64,000 nucleotides of DNA, from the NCBI RefSeq assembly GCF_051622035.1, contig NC_135357.1, positions 12,297,001 to 12,361,000 of the forward strand. The letters are read 5' to 3'. A program made the position numbers and the translations under genes. The DNA is from Arctopsyche grandis. Its lineage: Eukaryota > Arthropoda > Insecta > Trichoptera > Hydropsychidae. Below the pieces are notes generated by a model. The model was not told the DNA's origin, ran no database searches, and saw only the letters and a program-made list of their open reading frames with translations. Of this stretch, positions 23,836 through 34,200 are shown piece after piece. Numbering within the stretch: the first letter of the stretch is position 1; every line of letters begins with the position of its first letter.

Positions 23836-24335
23836 TGTGTACTTTATACTATATATGTATGTACATGTTACAGTTGCAGTGAAACTGTTATTGTCAGTGA
23901 AATTATAATTTCACTGTCTCAAGCAGTGATTACGGATATAACAACATAATTACAAATTTACTTCTTAATGTCAGTGAATTTTTAATTCTAAATACAACTT
24001 ACGATTCGAATTACAAGGACGTGCCAACCCTAACAACCTAATTTTAAATAAATAAAACCAACGCTAACTTAACCTAATCCAACCTAACCTTAAATAAAAG
24101 TGTTGGCTGCTAAGATATTGTGATGGGTTTGCTTCCGGATCCAGTCCCACACATGCGGTATCAAAAAAAGCCAAATCAAAACAGATAGTGGACCATGAGA
24201 ATAGTGGGAATGGACAGGAGCGGGGTTACGGGGAGGGCGTGTGAGTGCGAGTTCGGCATCAGAATGGGGATGGAGATAAGCGGGGTTGTGAGGTGGGGTG
24301 GCGAAATTCGTATTGGCGACGCACTATCATCCAAC
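23836..24335. repeat. non-coding stretch with a 20-bp palindrome and CCTAA-like patch
   Basis: AGTGAAATTATAATTTCACT near 23898-23918 is a perfect palindrome and part of it returns near 24343-24358, so this may be the interior of the repeat that ends with the tRNA-like head at 24336-24455. 24050-24085 has several AACCTAA-like units resembling degenerate insect TTAGG repeats. Confidence 0.4.
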
Positions 24336-24455
24336 TGTCAAAAATTATAATTTCACTAATAGTGCCTAGTGAATATGTAATTCAACACTGGATCGAGGAT
24401 TGAACCCGTGACCCCTCATTATACGCTAACCACTGATCTATGTTGCTGGTTATCT
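24336..24455 (-). mobile_element. tRNA-derived SINE, second head type (copy D)
   Basis: On the minus strand the head reads ATAGATCAGTGGTTAGCG (box A region) followed by GGGTTCAATCC (box B). It lacks the body blocks of copies A-C. The stretch GAGGGGTCACGGGTTC also appears, mutated, at the start of copy I, so it is probably a related SINE subfamily. Confidence 0.55.
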
Positions 24456-24959
24456 TAACGCAATTAATATTATATGAGCTTCGCAATCTGTAACTTTAGT
24501 TTACATAAAATACAAATTGAAATGTTCAAGGTTATGAAATCAAGTTAAGGAACCTTTTTAAAGTGAGTCATAAAATTGAACAGATTATTATCAATCTGAA
24601 AAGATTATTATCAAAAATATAATTTGAACAAAATATCGCTCACAAAGATTATTATTAGCGTATTCATATATATAATTTTATATTCGTAGTAAACTTGCTC
24701 TATTTTTATTTTGTATAACATGAGTTAAGGTATATTTCAAAAATAAAAAAGAAGATACGTTCAAAACTTCTACATTTCCTTCATACCAATTTATTTTTAA
24801 TATTCGGTTTTATATAATAAATTCAATGAACTTGTAAATCATAAATCAAGAAAATATGTTGAAGAAAACAATTTCAATTGATCTATAATGAATTTCGATA
24901 ATACGATCTATTTTTTCTCATATCTATGTAACTACCACATAAAATCTTACATGCTAATC

Positions 24960-25255
24960 TAATGTAGAAATTAGGTGATTGGTGCTCGTCAAAAACTGGT
25001 TTACTAGCGCTGATCACCTGATCTCATGCTCGCGCCAAAAAAAGCCTCAGCGTGTAAACGAGCCGTATATAACAACCATCAAGGTCTCGTGACCCGTCGA
25101 CCAATGATATATCTGTGTTAAGTGACGCTGGGGTTTTGGTCCGCACTTCGTTCGGAGCTGGCAGGCCGACGGATCAAAAAAAATAAACTACCTCTATCAC
25201 ACTGCTGCGTCTTTCACTCCGATCTTGAAAACTCCTCTACACATCCACGCAACAA
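24960..25255 (+). mobile_element. possible LTR-like relic
   Basis: This less AT-rich block ends with CACGCAACA, close to the CTACGCAACA end (minus strand) of the solo LTR at 44566-44945, and has AATAAA at about 25179-25185 some 70 bp before that end, as in an LTR. No matching start or target duplication was found. Confidence 0.35.
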
Positions 25256-25440
25256 TACTGGAAATATGTAGTATTATAATATGGTTAAAGTCACGGTATG
25301 TGTTTAAAATAAAAAATATTTCTTTTTTCAACATAATTACTTGTACTATATATGTATAAAATTCTTACTATTACATTTACACTTTAGTTTTATTATTTTA
25401 ATTTTTCTTTTAGATTTTTATACTGAATTTACAAATGTTT

Positions 25441-25446
25441 TTTATT
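25441..25446 (-). terminator. polyadenylation signal AATAAA for CLIP protease 1
   Basis: AATAAA on the minus strand, 52 nt after the stop codon of the protease gene. Confidence 0.65.
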
Positions 25447-25497
25447 CAATTTAAATTGATATAATAAATGCAGAATTCAATTAGCAAACAGAAATTG

Positions 25498-27601
25498 CTA
25501 AGGTCTAACAACTTCTTTAATCCAACACATATAATGTTCAACACTAGTATATACTCCAGGTATTTCAGTACTTCCACACGAGTTAGGACCAATTGAGACG
25601 ATACCAGAAGTGATCCAGTTTCCTGTATTAGGATCCGTCGCCATCAGAGGTCCTCCACTGTCTCCTTTGCACGAATCTTTCCCTAGTTCTCCTCCAGCAC
25701 ATAGCTAAAATCAATATAGAGAGTAATACATATAAATAAATCATTTACAAATTTAAATAAATGATTCTCAAAGTGCATACCTGACAAGGCGACAAGGTGA
25801 TATTGAATGGTGAATATTCCAAACCGCATTTTTCGAAATTATAAATTGGAACTTTCAATTTCAATTTGACAATACTGGCATATCCGGTTTCGCTTCTGCC
25901 CCATCCTGCCACGTACAATCTACTGCCATCAGTAAAATTGTAATCCGGGAATAATTGTATGTCAGGCAAACAAACCGGTCGTATGAAGTCTGAAAATAGA
26001 CAAATAATCATAAGAATCCTACAGCTAATCACCCTAAGATCTCCTTTGCGAAAAAAACCCGTCACAAATCAACAACACGCAATCCTTTTGGCTTATTTGC
26101 GTACGTACGATCACACGTGCCGTTCAAAGCTCACGAATTTAAAATTTCACACTTAACAAATATCGCACGTTTATTTGCACTGCTAACAAAACAAGCAAAA
26201 TTACCGGTAAAGTTGACTTTTTCCTTCAACCTTATGAGTGCTATGTCATTATGCTGATGTATACTTTCAGGATCATAATAAGGATTAACAATAATTTCTT
26301 CCGGTTCAATGTCGACTGAAGGATCAGAACAATCTTCAAATTCTCCATCTATAACACAGTCTTCTTCAGTTAACACGTTGTATTCGCCCAGTCGCACTTT
26401 TTCTCTAGAAATTTTAAAAATTCAAAATCAATCTTATAAGCGTTATTTAATAATTTAAAAAAAAATCAATAAATTGTATACGTACAATCCGCCAAACTTA
26501 TTAACAACACCAGTGACGCAATGAGCTGCCGTCATCACATATCGATCATTTATTAACACTCCTCCGCATCCGAATTTGTTGTATTGAATTTCTGATGGGA
26601 AAATAATGTGGTTAAAATTGAATATGTAATGAGAGTCCTTGGAAAAATTGCGAATGATTATTTTGTAATGAATCATTGTTTACGGTGTGTAAATATATTA
26701 TCATTCGACAGTGACGAGAGATGTCTTTCAAAATTTTATGTACGTGTGAATCTACAAAACAAACAAAAATTCCGGATACCTATGTATGTATATACTCTTA
26801 CAAGTGATATTTTTCAATTTGGTCAATAATTTTCAAGGATTACATAATTCGAATGTGGAAATAACGATAAAATATTTCATTATGATATTTTTATATGAAA
26901 AAAATTAATAAAATCAAATTTTAATACTTTCTCTGTAGAAAAGTAACGCCATCCAAGGAAATTCATCAATATCTGCCACTTCTCCATTGAATATTTTGTT
27001 GCCATACTCATGAATTCCACAAATGTCCTTTCCAGGAAATAGATCATCACTTCCAAATCTTGAACCGAAATCTATCCCACTTTCGTTCTTTCGCATTCTT
27101 CTCTGCTTTGGTATTTCCAATTTAATGACACTGCAATAAAAATAAGTAAATATTCAACAATATAAATAAAAGAAAAGACTAGCACCGGCTGTCCTTGTAA
27201 GTTTAAAACATTAATACTGATGTCGAATTACTATTACAATTCATACTTATAGCAATAAATTTCGTTCAAATTAAATACTCACTCGTATTTCCCAGCCTCT
27301 GGACAGCAAATATTTGGAAAACCATCATCATAATCGCATTGCAATTGTCTAAAATATTCTACATTCTCAGTGAAATACTGATCTCGAGCCAATTTATAAG
27401 CGGGACAGTCTGTATCATTGATGCAAGTACCTGTTTGGTAGCTAGGAGTGAAGCATGGATTTCCAGCTATACATACATACGCATTAAATGAATCAAAATA
27501 ATAAACAAAACTTCATCCATATAATGTATATACGAGTTAAAATTTAACTTACGTGCAGCCTGCACGACCGATATCAACAGGACCAAAATATACCACAACA
27601 T
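25498..27601 (-). CDS. CLIP-domain trypsin-like serine protease 1, seven exons
   Basis: Exons on the minus strand: 27553-27601, 27283-27466, 26928-27130, 26486-26591, 26205-26404, 25781-25989, 25498-25704. All borders are GT-AG, all phases agree, and the product has 385 residues. Residues 1-16 form a signal peptide. A CLIP domain has Cys at 21, 31, 37, 60, 70 and 71. A charged linker leads to the activation site GNK-IFNG (cut after Lys123). The catalytic residues are His169 (TAAHC), Asp234 (HNDIALIRL) and Ser333 (GDSGGPL). Asp327 predicts trypsin-like cleavage after Arg/Lys. CLIP-B proteases act in hemolymph zymogen cascades for melanisation and Toll signalling; the exact step is inferred. 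It lies 3.6 kb from its paralogue, same strand. Intron lengths are 76-336 nt. Confidence 0.9.
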
Positions 27602-28200
27602 ATCGTATGTAGATCTGCGGCACTGTCCGAGAAGTGTTCACCTGTCGCCAACTGTCAGGTTACTGCCACGGTGATCGATGTAGCACTTCATCCTATTTGT
27701 TATATCCTCAATGACTGGTTTGACCCACGATGGTGTGAAAATCCATAGCAACGAGCGTTTCATTAACGCGTACTTCAAATAGTACGCAAGGTCGCTCACC
27801 AGTACTCGGCAAATATTATACCAATCAATGGGAGGAAATTTTACTATGCCACACATGCATGCATGAAGAATAAATTTGAGAATCAACATTACCATGAATA
27901 CCTGTTAAACGAGTGGGTATTTCGCAAGCCGTGCAAACGATCTTTAGCTTGCATAATATGATCATCGGCGAATAGTAATGATGAGTTATTGGATGAGAAT
28001 TGTTGGAAAGACACATGAATAGAAGTCATCAATTTTCTAGTGAAAATTTAATTTCCCTAACAGCAACTATATGTAGGTATTTCATTTTAGTAGTTTTTGA
28101 TAAGCTCAATCTTATTGATCAAAAGGATTTTTTATAGAACCTCTAGCATACGTAACCTTACAATATGCCATTCGTACTGGTCAGAACATATTAGCAAAAA
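27602..28200. other. intergenic stretch upstream of CLIP protease 1
   Basis: Presumed promoter region of the protease on its left. No TATA box or convincing immune (NF-kappaB) site was identified near the ATG. No gene. Confidence 0.4.
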
Positions 28201-28945
28201 CAGTGGCGTGCCGTGACTTTTAAAACAGGGAACTAGGTATGGAGAAAAACAAATATTTTTAATCTTTGAATTATAATAATCTGTTTTGAAGCGATGAGTA
28301 TAATTTTTCATTTTTGTGCTAACATAAATATCATAAGTATCATAAATAAATATCATAATAGCATCTTGTTTGTCTTAATTAAAACTTAATTTTCTTAATG
28401 ATTTGTCGAACAATCGATCGAGAATGCAACACTCCAAGGCCTCGTTATTCGTTTCCGCGCACTCCACACTGATTTGTTCTGGCGGAATCGTTTCGTGAAC
28501 CGTTGCCACTCTATATTTACACTCAAGAAGTTATGTATAAATATGTGTTATTTTAACAAAAAAATTATGCCTATAGACACAAATCAGAATATTCTTAGTG
28601 AAATTTCCACAAATGCTTGAAAAGACGAGTAAGTTAAAAAAAATTGTCTTTGATTTAACGCCTATACATTACAATTCCCCTGTACCACGAAGGGAACAGA
28701 ATTAGATGGCGAGTCCGTACAGGTCAACGACGCGGTGAACCATACTATGTATGTGTAACAATCCAATACCACTACCTTAGGAAGGGTTGATTCCGGTTTC
28801 TGAACGTTGTTTATTCAAGTTAACATTATCATTATGGACAATGATTTGAATTTATTTTAATTTAATTGTTAATATTATTTAATTTTAGGTAAAAGATTTT
28901 AGGGGACTAGCCTAGTCCCTTTAGTCCAATGATGGCACGCCACTG
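28201..28945. mobile_element. hAT-like element with 12-bp terminal inverted repeats
   Basis: CAGTGGCGTGCC opens the unit at 28201 and GGCACGCCACTG closes it at 28945. The ends resemble those of the hAT at 48460-50342 (CAGTGGCGGCTCG). No transposase frame is left. The 8-bp flanks do not match, so the target duplication is lost or the unit is composite. 28420-28500 and 28680-28740 are GC-richer and could be further inserts. Confidence 0.6.
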
Positions 28946-29030
28946 GTACTGCTACAGGTCGGAATCTTCTGGGTTATAAAATGTATCACTATATCAACAA
29001 ATTTGTGTAAATTTTTTATTTATATAATAT

Positions 29031-29326
29031 TGAAGAGTATTCAGAGGTAAGTGGAGTCAGGTCGAGGTACAAGAAAACACGCAGGCAGGTTCCAAGTCTT
29101 TATTGCTGCTCGTCCGGTGGAGGTCAGGATCCGAATGCCACCGTTCGAGAGCGCACCATACTTATAAATATTCAGCGCTCAGCGCATACACGTATAACAC
29201 GTAAACATGTAAAGTCATTGGTCAAGGAGTCTGGTGCAGCCATTGGCCGCAACGCCCGACTCCACTATTGGTCGGCGTCACCATGACGTCACTGGTCTAC
29301 GGGGCGTCTCTCTATGTAACGTTACA
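29031..29326 (-). mobile_element. solo LTR, gypsy-like, with 4-bp target duplication
   Basis: Read on the minus strand the unit starts TGTAACGTTACATAG and ends ACTCTTCA, with TG and CA ends, and is flanked by ATAT at 29027-29030 and 29327-29330. It has a TATTTATAAG TATA-like motif and, further on, GCAATAAAGAC as poly(A) signal. No internal domain is present on either side, so it is a recombined solo LTR of 296 bp. Confidence 0.75.
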
Positions 29327-29459
29327 ATATCTTAATTGTAAGTCTTCGTCAGCTGTATGTAAGTCAATATTGAAATGCAAGTAAATATACAAATGTATAG
29401 GTACATAGATATATGAAAATTTTGTGTATTGTATGTTTTTGAAATGCGATATTATCATC

Positions 29460-29640
29460 ATCATTATCATTTACAGCCGTTCACAATCCATTTCTGAATA
29501 AAAGCCTATCCAAAACGCTTCCATTCGTCTTTGTTTTGCGCAACTCTCATCAATCTCAACAAACACATTTTTCTATTATACATAATTTCATTCACCCATC
29601 TTCTTTGAAGCCTTCTTTTCAATCTTTTACCAGTGGCCGT
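29460..29640 (-). mobile_element. RTE-like LINE 3' end, first part of a split copy
   Basis: It begins with the ATTATCATCATCATTATCA tail and continues with AAACGCTTCCATTCG and CACCCATCTTCTTTG. The minus-strand frame reads RVAQNKDEWKRF and RRWVNEI, the tail of this LINE family. The remainder resumes at 30466, after the LINE insertion at 29738-30449. Confidence 0.6.
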
Positions 29641-29737
29641 TACTACAATGAAAGTGCCTTTATCGAAAGTCAAAAAACCAAGATTTTTCGCGATTTTTAT
29701 GACAATATGTGAAATAGTCCATTTACCATGCATACAT

Positions 29738-30449
29738 ATCAAGAGCGGGTAGTATTACCATACATACATACATATCATATTACGTGGTAATACGTCATGC
29801 CCGTTGTTGCTGGAGCAGTTGGGACTTTATGTCCCTAATCACTATGTGCGTGGTAGACATCATCATTTGCTGGCTGTACCTCCTGCCCGCACGGTCCTTT
29901 TTCGAATGGCTCCTATTCCAAGAGCTATTCGATTTCTTAATGAAATCGTTGCTGCCGAGACTGAATGTGATATTTTCCACCTTAGTGAGCGTAAATTGTC
30001 GGAAATTACTCTAACCCATTTATCTGGTAGTCTGCGCTCATCATTGTTTTCATGATTGTGATTAATGAGTGAAATTTTGATTTACTCTCTTCCATTTGGG
30101 CCTTACAGGGATGTTTTGTATTTGTAGTTGTTTCTTACATATTTATTGAAACTGGCTGTAGGTGCAAGGCATTCCTTATGCTATATTTTTTATTTGATAT
30201 TTTTACTTTATCTGTTATTATTAAATGCTATTTTTTATGTTTATGTATGGATGTATTTATGTTTATGTTCAAATGTATTTTTTTTATGTATAATTGATGA
30301 GTATATTATTTTCGTTATGTATTAATTTATGTTTAATTGATATTTTGTTTTTTTTGTGTTATATTTTTTGACCATGCTTTAGGAATTCCTGTTATGCCAC
30401 AATGGTCTGCTTAGAATAAAATAAATAAATAAATATGTATATAATACCG
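29738..30449 (+). mobile_element. 5'-truncated CR1/jockey-like LINE with 16-bp target duplication
   Basis: TTTACCATGCATACAT stands at 29722-29737 and again at 30450-30465. Between them lies the 3' end of a LINE. It includes the end of its RT ORF (about 29780-30055), a 3' UTR with GTTATGCCACAATGG, and a 3' tail of AATAAATAAATAAAT repeats. The insert lies within an older RTE relic. Confidence 0.75.
29780..30055 (+). pseudogene. C-terminal end of a LINE reverse transcriptase
   Basis: The frame reads LRGNTSCPLLLEQLGLYVP, then RTVLFRMAPIPRAIRFLNEI and CDIFHLSERKLSEI before its natural stop at 30053-30055. The same C-terminus is found at 41138-41452 (minus strand) and, broken, at 46690-46850. It is a non-functional 5'-truncated remnant although this stretch is open. 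Confidence 0.7.
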
Positions 30450-30465
30450 TTTACCATGCATACAT

Positions 30466-30790
30466 TCTTTTCGATCTTTCGGCTTTTGACTTTCTATGCA
30501 GTGACCCAGACCCCTCTTTTACATTCTATCGGGTTTCATTCAAGCACTTATTTTGTCCAATCATCAATTAATTTAGCTACACAATCCGCCCATTGCCATT
30601 TCAACTTTTTTTTTCAAACTTTCTCTACTATATCAACTACCCTATCATACTTATCACCCAAGTATTCCGTTATGTCGAGCATACAGCGTTCCATTCCTGT
30701 TTCAGTGCATTGAATTTTGTGTAATATTTTGGCATTCAATGTCAAAGTTTCACATCCATACGTCATCACTGACAAAACACATTGATAAAA
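30466..30790 (-). mobile_element. RTE-like LINE 3' end, second part of a split copy
   Basis: TTACATTCTATCGGGTTTCA, AATCCGCCCATTGCCATTTC and CGTTCCATTCCTGTTTCAG continue in the order seen in the 17795-18190 copy. The part before the gap is at 29460-29640. Decayed. Confidence 0.6.
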
Positions 30791-30807
30791 AAATTCTATA
30801 AAGCCTA

Positions 30808-30850
30808 TAAAAAACCATGTGAAACATAAAGGAGGTATGTAAAAATGGAG
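30808..30850 (+). repeat. short dispersed repeat
   Basis: AACCATGTGAAAC followed by an AGGAGGTATGTAAAAATGGAGAC-like block (about 43 bp in all) recurs with few changes at about 33620-33662. The family is not identified. Confidence 0.4.
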
Positions 30851-31151
30851 ACACAGCAATTAATATTCTCAAGGAAGAATGTGAAAAGATTTAGTTGTGT
30901 ATATAAATTATAATTGGGACACAATTGTTTGCAAGAATCAGATTGAGAAATATGTTTAATTTGAACCTTTTTTGAGTAGTAGCTTAATCTATAGTATAAT
31001 ATTAACTTTCTGATTTATGTATTACATACTTTATGCTCGTATTAATATTTTTCCTTATAAACTAAATATTCTTGTAGGTATAGATATAGGGATATATTAT
31101 TTAATTGAAGCTTTAATACACTTAAATAAAAAAGAATTATATATACATACA

Positions 31152-31157
31152 TTTATT
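31152..31157 (-). terminator. polyadenylation signal AATAAA for CLIP protease 2
   Basis: AATAAA on the minus strand, 81 nt after the stop codon at 31238-31240. Confidence 0.55.
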
Positions 31158-31237
31158 GATGAACAATATAAACATTCGAATACGACGCACTTAGAATTAA
31201 ATATTTTTTTCCGAAGGTGAGATCTAATGCAATTTAA

Positions 31238-34200
31238 TTATGGACGCATGTTTTGTGTTATCCAAGATCTATATTTATCCACCGCACTGTATACTCCTGG
31301 CCAACCATCCCTTCCGCACCCATTGCCGAAGGAAACTACCCCAATGGAATACCAACGATTGCCGTTCTGTATCATCAGAGGACCGCCACTATCCCCAGAG
31401 CACGTATCCTTAGCAAATTCTCCACCTGCACAGATTTGGTTCTCTGTGATTGCTGCATTAGCGGTTGAATACAATCTGGTACATTCAGTTTTGTCAAATT
31501 TTGGCACTATCAATTTCATTTTGACTTCACTTTGCCTTGCTGAAATAATTGTCACAAAGTATATTTTAATCTCATATTCGTTTCCAATCTTTTCTATTCA
31601 ATTAAACTATTTAAACATCAACAATCAAAGGTCATATTACTATATGACAATGATACATCTCATATTCATTAATTTTATTGTACTTTATTACCATATCTAT
31701 ACGTGGGTTTGGTGCATCCGCTCAAAAATCGCCAGACAAACAAACGACAGATTAACACAACGGCAGCTTTAAACGTAATTTCGTATACGTAGTAACAAAA
31801 TATGAAGTTTTGCAATCATGCGAAAATTCGAACTCAAGATTTTTTTTTCAAAACTTTTAAAACTTATTTTGGGTAATAAACTGCAGTGCTAACAAGTTAG
31901 CATCGCGTTTGTTAAATTAAAAAAAAAATTCAAACTCATACCATTTAGAGTTCTGCCCCAACCAGCTACGAATAAACTGTCGCCAGTATTTGTTCTTAAA
32001 GTTCCATTCGCCAGGCAAATAGGATAAATAAAGGCTGTAAAACAAGAAGAAAAAAGTCAATTTAATGTGAACATGAATTTATAATAATAAAAAGTATTAA
32101 TCAGAAGCTTGCCGGTAGATGGGGCATCGCGTGATAATCTTATTATAGCAATGTCGTCTTTTCTATTCACATTAGTGTCTGAAAATCCAGGATGTGGTAT
32201 AGCCTCTTCAACATTAAAATCTTGATGAGGATCTGCACAATCTTGGGTATCACCAACAGTCAAACAATCGATAGGCGTTCCCGTATTATATTCACCCAAA
32301 CGTACTACAGTTCTAATTAGAAATGAAAAAATGTATTATTACATTTATGAAAGCAATCTATGTTATTTTATGTTTGCAATAAAATAACATATGAGTATTT
32401 AAATAAATAATAGATACTATGAATTTAGTAATAAAAGTGTCAATAAAATTACACTGACTGCTATATATTTTATATTTATTTCGAAATTTTCCCATGATGT
32501 CATTACGGGTTGCCCCTGAGCGACACGTATGGTACTAATACTTGTACATAGATAAATAATTTGATGAGAAACAAATTTCAGGAATGAAATCAGATAAATT
32601 GGCAAACTCTAATAGGAAACGATTGACTTGGTGTCACAAATATCCAAGTCTGACCAGCAGTGCTGCAGAAATACTTCTGAATAAATTCATTTCAATTGAG
32701 GTCAACCCAGGTTTTGAACCCAGGAACCTATCGGTTGTTAGCATTAACGCAACCACCGAGCTATACTGCTTGTATATACTTATACGTATGTAACTATGTA
32801 TGTATAATAATATGAGAACATAATACGTAGGCTAACATAAATGTTATCAATTTAGGATATGCCATACAGGGGGTTCTTCGATGGTTATAAGTGAAGATGA
32901 ATGTAAAAATGATAATTTAAACCAAATATATTACTTTTTAATGTAATTATACGGGTGACGATATTAAGGGATTTATATTTCTGGGATATATTAATAATCA
33001 ATAAATAATAATTCTCACAAAGAACCAACGGCAGTATTTATTGCTCCAGTAACACAGTGAGCAGCCGTCAAAACATATCTCTTGCTAATTAGCACACCAC
33101 CACATTCAAATGTTCTAGTGCCGTTTCCTGAAATCAGATTTTAAGAGATTTAAATATATTTATACATGTATTATCCACACAGTGGGTTTATTAAAATAAT
33201 TTAAATTTGGGAGAGCCGTTCAAATTTATAATTTTATCTCACTACCATATTCATAGCAATCATAACTTAAGTGGCGTATCAATGTGTAGAAACTAAGGTT
33301 TCTAGCCCGGGATGACCCGGAACAGAAATTCCCAGGAATTCACAAAATTTTCGATGTCCCGTTTCCCGGGAATTCTTTCTTAATTCTTACTCTATAAATA
33401 TTTCAATCAAAACGTTCTTAAAATGTTATAATAAAACCGAATGTCTATCCTACAATGAAACTATTATGAAGAGAGTGTATCCTTCTTGTATTGACGATTC
33501 CACAATGGAAGACACTCTTTTAGATTCTGATGAAGATGAGCTAATTGTGTGCTTGAAAAAGAATGAATAATAAAATAAGGAGTTATCGAAAACAAATATA
33601 GAAAATAGCGTAAATAAAAACCATGTGAAACGTATAAGAGGTTAGTAAAAATAGTCTCGATTTTATAAAAGAAATGATCCTAGAAAAACAGGTAATTAAA
33701 AAACATTCGTCCCTTTTAACTATGAAGCCAACGTTGGCCGTAATTGAAAGAGCTTTTTTAAACTTTTATGATTACATTTTTCCAGTTAATATACCTAGGT
33801 AGATATGTACATATATTGTTTTATGTTTAATATTTTGTAAATAAACAAATATTTTTTTTAGCTCGGGAACGACCCCGAGCTCCGTCCCATGTCCCGGGAT
33901 CGATCAGAAACCCGGGTAGAAACATCGCATGTGAAGTTTTGTTAATGTAAAATGAATTACGTTCATATAATAAGGTGAATAAAAATAAATAAATAACGAA
34001 AATCGATAAAAATCACGATTTTCACAAATTTTAAAAAGTTGTCAGCAGTGAAAATAATTTGTTTAAAATTTTTATATTATTTTTTATGGATTCCCCATGA
34101 TTGAGATTGCGTTTTCCAATTTTAGCTGTCTCCAAATTTTAAAATTCGCAATTTTCGTAAAATGCATGTGTTGTACATATGTACATACATTCAAATAATA

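Noticed and set aside
24050..24085. Telomeric TTAGG array
   Set aside because: Only a few degenerate CCTAA-like units; too short and irregular for a telomere or a telomeric insertion.
24960..25255. Complete solo LTR
   Set aside because: Only the 3' end looks like an LTR; no TG start with matching 4- or 5-bp flanks was found, so it is listed only as a possible relic.
31227..31772. 181-codon plus-strand frame
   Set aside because: It is the antisense of the last exon of CLIP protease 2, which encodes the GDSGGPL block.
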